Below are positions 62,437-64,000 of a stretch of DNA of 64,000 nt, piece by piece. How positions within the stretch are numbered: the stretch's first letter is position 1; each line of letters starts with the position of its first letter. The stretch spans positions 248,001-312,000 of the forward strand of contig NZ_RQJW01000004.1 of assembly GCF_004028635.1 (NCBI RefSeq), written 5' to 3'. The notes below the pieces were generated by a model. That model was not told where the DNA came from and searched no databases. It saw nothing but the letters and a program-made list of their open reading frames with translations. This DNA comes from Streptomyces cyaneus (GTDB lineage: Bacteria > Actinomycetota > Actinomycetes > Streptomycetales > Streptomycetaceae). Both the position numbers and the translations under genes were made by a program.

Positions 62437-62485
62437 CGTCAAAGTGTCGTCAAGCAGGGCTGGGCAGCCGTCAGGGATCCATCAA
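62437..62485 (+). promoter_or_regulatory. Four-half-site direct-repeat box upstream of kdpB
   Basis: CGTCAA at 62437 and 62448, CGTCAG at 62469 and CATCAA at 62480 give spacings of 11, 21 and 11 bp. They lie about 320 bases upstream of kdpB. This is the richest copy of the box and fits two OmpR-family dimers; KdpE is the natural candidate. Confidence 0.55.
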
Positions 62486-62828
62486 CGGGGGCCTCATGCG
62501 GCCCGGTCCGGCCGCAGACTGGGCGGCAACGGGGACGGGCGACCGTCCGTGGCGTGACGTCGGAGGGGCCGTGTCCCTCACGACCGGCTCAGCAGGGATC
62601 CTCGGATCAGGCAAGCGCACCGCCACGGAGTTACGGCGGTCGCCCCGCCCGGGGACAGCCCGGACCGCGGCGGCGAGGGGACTCAAGGCGGCCGGACCCG
62701 GTCCCTGGCTGCTCCCGGGCAGTCAGGCAGCCGAGGGCGCGCGGGCCGCTCCGCGCCGCCGCGACCCGGCATCCACGCCCACGCTGCCGCGCCTGGAGCA
62801 GGGTGGCCACATTCCCTCAGGGCATTCC
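62486..62828. other. GC-rich gap with no recognised gene
   Basis: About 340 bases between the direct-repeat box and the antiporter stop. Open frames on both strands have no ribosome sites or recognisable features. Nothing else was seen. Confidence 0.5.
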
Positions 62829-64000
62829 TCAGGCATCCGTCAAACGCGCCTCCTCCAGGTCCAGGTTGCGCTGGATCCGGCGGCGGGTCGTGTCGCTGAT
62901 GGCGTGGGCGTCGTACAGGCGCTGGAGTTCGGAGGTTTCGACGGCTATCAAGTCGCGCCGGAGCTGACGGTAGACCCGGTCGGCGGACTCGATGGACACG
63001 CCGTCGGTGCCGTCGGCGCCGTTGTGTTCGGCGAGGCGGTCGCGGGCGTCGTCGAGGCGGGCGCTCAGGCCGCGGCGGAGCCGGTCGAGGACGACGTCCG
63101 GTACGACCTCCAACTCGGCGAGCTCTTCCAGGCGGGCGAGCCCGGCGTGGGCGAGATGGGAGCGGGCCTCGGCCTCCTCGCGTGCGGTGTGGGCGGGCTC
63201 CAGGGCGATGCCGGAGCGGCGGACGACCGGGGACAGAGTGAAGCCCTGCACGACGAGGGTGACGACCACGACCGAGGTGGTCAGCACCAGGACCAGTGGC
63301 CGGTCGGCGAGGGGAGCGCCGTTCTTCATGACCTCCGGGATGGACAGGGCGGCGGCCAGCGGCATGACCCCTCGGGTGCCCGCCCAGGTCAGCACCATCG
63401 GCACCCGCCAGTTCACCCGGCCGATCCCACCCTTGCGCTGCACGACCGCGGACAGGGGTGCGAGCCACAGCAGGCGTACGGCGATGAGCGTGGCCGCAAC
63501 GGCGAGTGCGTACAGCGGCCAGGCCCGGTCGCCGTCGGCCAGGGCACGGACCTGGGCAGGGAGGGCCAGCCCTATGAGGCTGAACACCACGCTCTCCAGA
63601 AGGAACACCACCGTGCCGTAGACGGCGTGCAGTTGGAGGCGTATGCGGGCGTTCGTCAGCCGGTCGCCCCGGCCGCCGAGGACCACGCCGGCCACCACGC
63701 AGGACGTCACTCCGGAGGTGTGCGCGACCTCCGCCAACAGGTAGGCGGCGTACGGGGTGACCAGGGCGATCACAGTCTCCAGCACCGGGTCCTCGGTACG
63801 GCGCCGGATCAGCATGATCACTCCGGCCACCGCCGCCCCGATCACGGTGCCGCCGCCCGCGAGCACCAGGAACTCTCCTGCCGCCGCACCCCAGTTCGCG
63901 GCGGCGGAGGCCACGGCGATGCCCGCCGCCACCCGCACCAGCACCAGGGAGGTCGCGTCGTTGAACAGGCTCTCCGCCTGGACCAGGACCTGCACCCGGG
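62829..64000 (-). CDS. CPA1-type sodium/proton antiporter (5' end outside window)
   Basis: The frame is open to the window edge, so the N-terminal helices are missing. QAESLFNDATSLVLVRVAAG contains the ion-binding Asn-Asp of CPA1 exchangers. Eight or so further membrane helices follow, with TWAGTRGVMPLAAALSIP near the end of the membrane domain. The C-terminal cytosolic part is helical (QLRRDLIAVETSELQRLYDA). It would exchange sodium or potassium for protons, consistent with the cation-homeostasis neighbours. Confidence 0.9.
   Translation of the reverse strand, partial: RVQVLVQAESLFNDATSLVLVRVAAGIAVASAAANWGAAAGEFLVLAGGGTVIGAAVAGVIMLIRRRTEDPVLETVIALVTPYAAYLLAEVAHTSGVTSCVVAGVVLGGRGDRLTNARIRLQLHAVYGTVVFLLESVVFSLIGLALPAQVRALADGDRAWPLYALAVAATLIAVRLLWLAPLSAVVQRKGGIGRVNWRVPMVLTWAGTRGVMPLAAALSIPEVMKNGAPLADRPLVLVLTTSVVVVTLVVQGFTLSPVVRRSGIALEPAHTAREEAEARSHLAHAGLARLEELAELEVVPDVVLDRLRRGLSARLDDARDRLAEHNGADGTDGVSIESADRVYRQLRRDLIAVETSELQRLYDAHAISDTTRRRIQRNLDLEEARLTDA

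Noticed and set aside
62122..62480. kdpB leader considered as a ydaO-type cyclic-di-AMP riboswitch
   Set aside because: The hairpins are clear, but I could not match the conserved ydaO core segments, so only a structured leader is claimed.

Overview
The window is about 70% GC with Streptomyces-type codon use and a conserved streptomycete gene order (DUF4193, DUF3093, thioesterase, dUTPase, DUF3710, KdpDE, OB-fold protein, DUF3159, TrkA pair, KimA-like permease, TRAM-domain methyltransferase). It is a Streptomyces chromosome segment interrupted by one integrated mobile element. No rRNA, intact tRNA or CRISPR array was seen.

Left core, 1-16587: a two-component kinase tail, dUTP and nucleic-acid housekeeping genes, a secreted alginate-lyase-like protein, and a potassium-homeostasis block (kdpD/kdpE, two TrkA proteins, a 32-residue membrane peptide, a KimA-like transporter). 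It ends with a 23S rRNA/tRNA uracil methyltransferase whose stop codon lies in an attachment core.

Integrated element, 16576-55101 (38.5 kb): a 19-bp identical core sits at both ends. The right copy is preceded by a diverged 22-codon copy of the methyltransferase 3' end. Paired TGACGCT repeats lie just inside both ends. Backbone: HUH relaxase (frameshifted), MobC, a membrane protein, a DnaC-like ATPase with an apparent CTG start, a replication-initiator-like protein with repeats inside its gene, an XRE repressor, excisionase and tyrosine integrase. No TraB/FtsK-like translocase was seen, so the element looks mobilizable rather than self-transmissible. XRE and xis-int share an operator motif. 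Cargo 1 (16.8-28.3 kb) is a conflict/defence island: NaeI-like nuclease fused to a DNA-binding/coiled-coil region, broken nucleosidase effector, degenerate-P-loop STAND-like repeat protein with a small membrane partner, and a low-GC Mrr-like nuclease with a helical solenoid. Cargo 2 (28.5-39.5 kb) is an FxLD-family class I lanthipeptide cluster. Cargo 3 (49.3-54.7 kb) is a compact operon: Pycsar-type membrane effector, CRP-family cyclic-nucleotide sensor, class III nucleotidyl cyclase, P-loop-like protein without the Walker lysine, and two unknown proteins. This is the best candidate for an undescribed system.

Right core, 55102-64000: an APC permease, small proteins including a bL37-like ribosomal peptide, a frameshifted acetyltransferase, an SDR lacking its catalytic lysine, an orphan kdpB behind a highly structured leader, and a CPA1 antiporter running off the window. 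Direct CGTCAR repeats with an 11-bp period occur upstream of kdpD, the APC permease and kdpB, and at two further sites. They suggest one OmpR-family regulon, perhaps KdpE's, spanning both flanks.

Three genes (nucleosidase, relaxase, acetyltransferase) carry frameshifts. Whether these are decay or sequencing errors cannot be told from the sequence alone.
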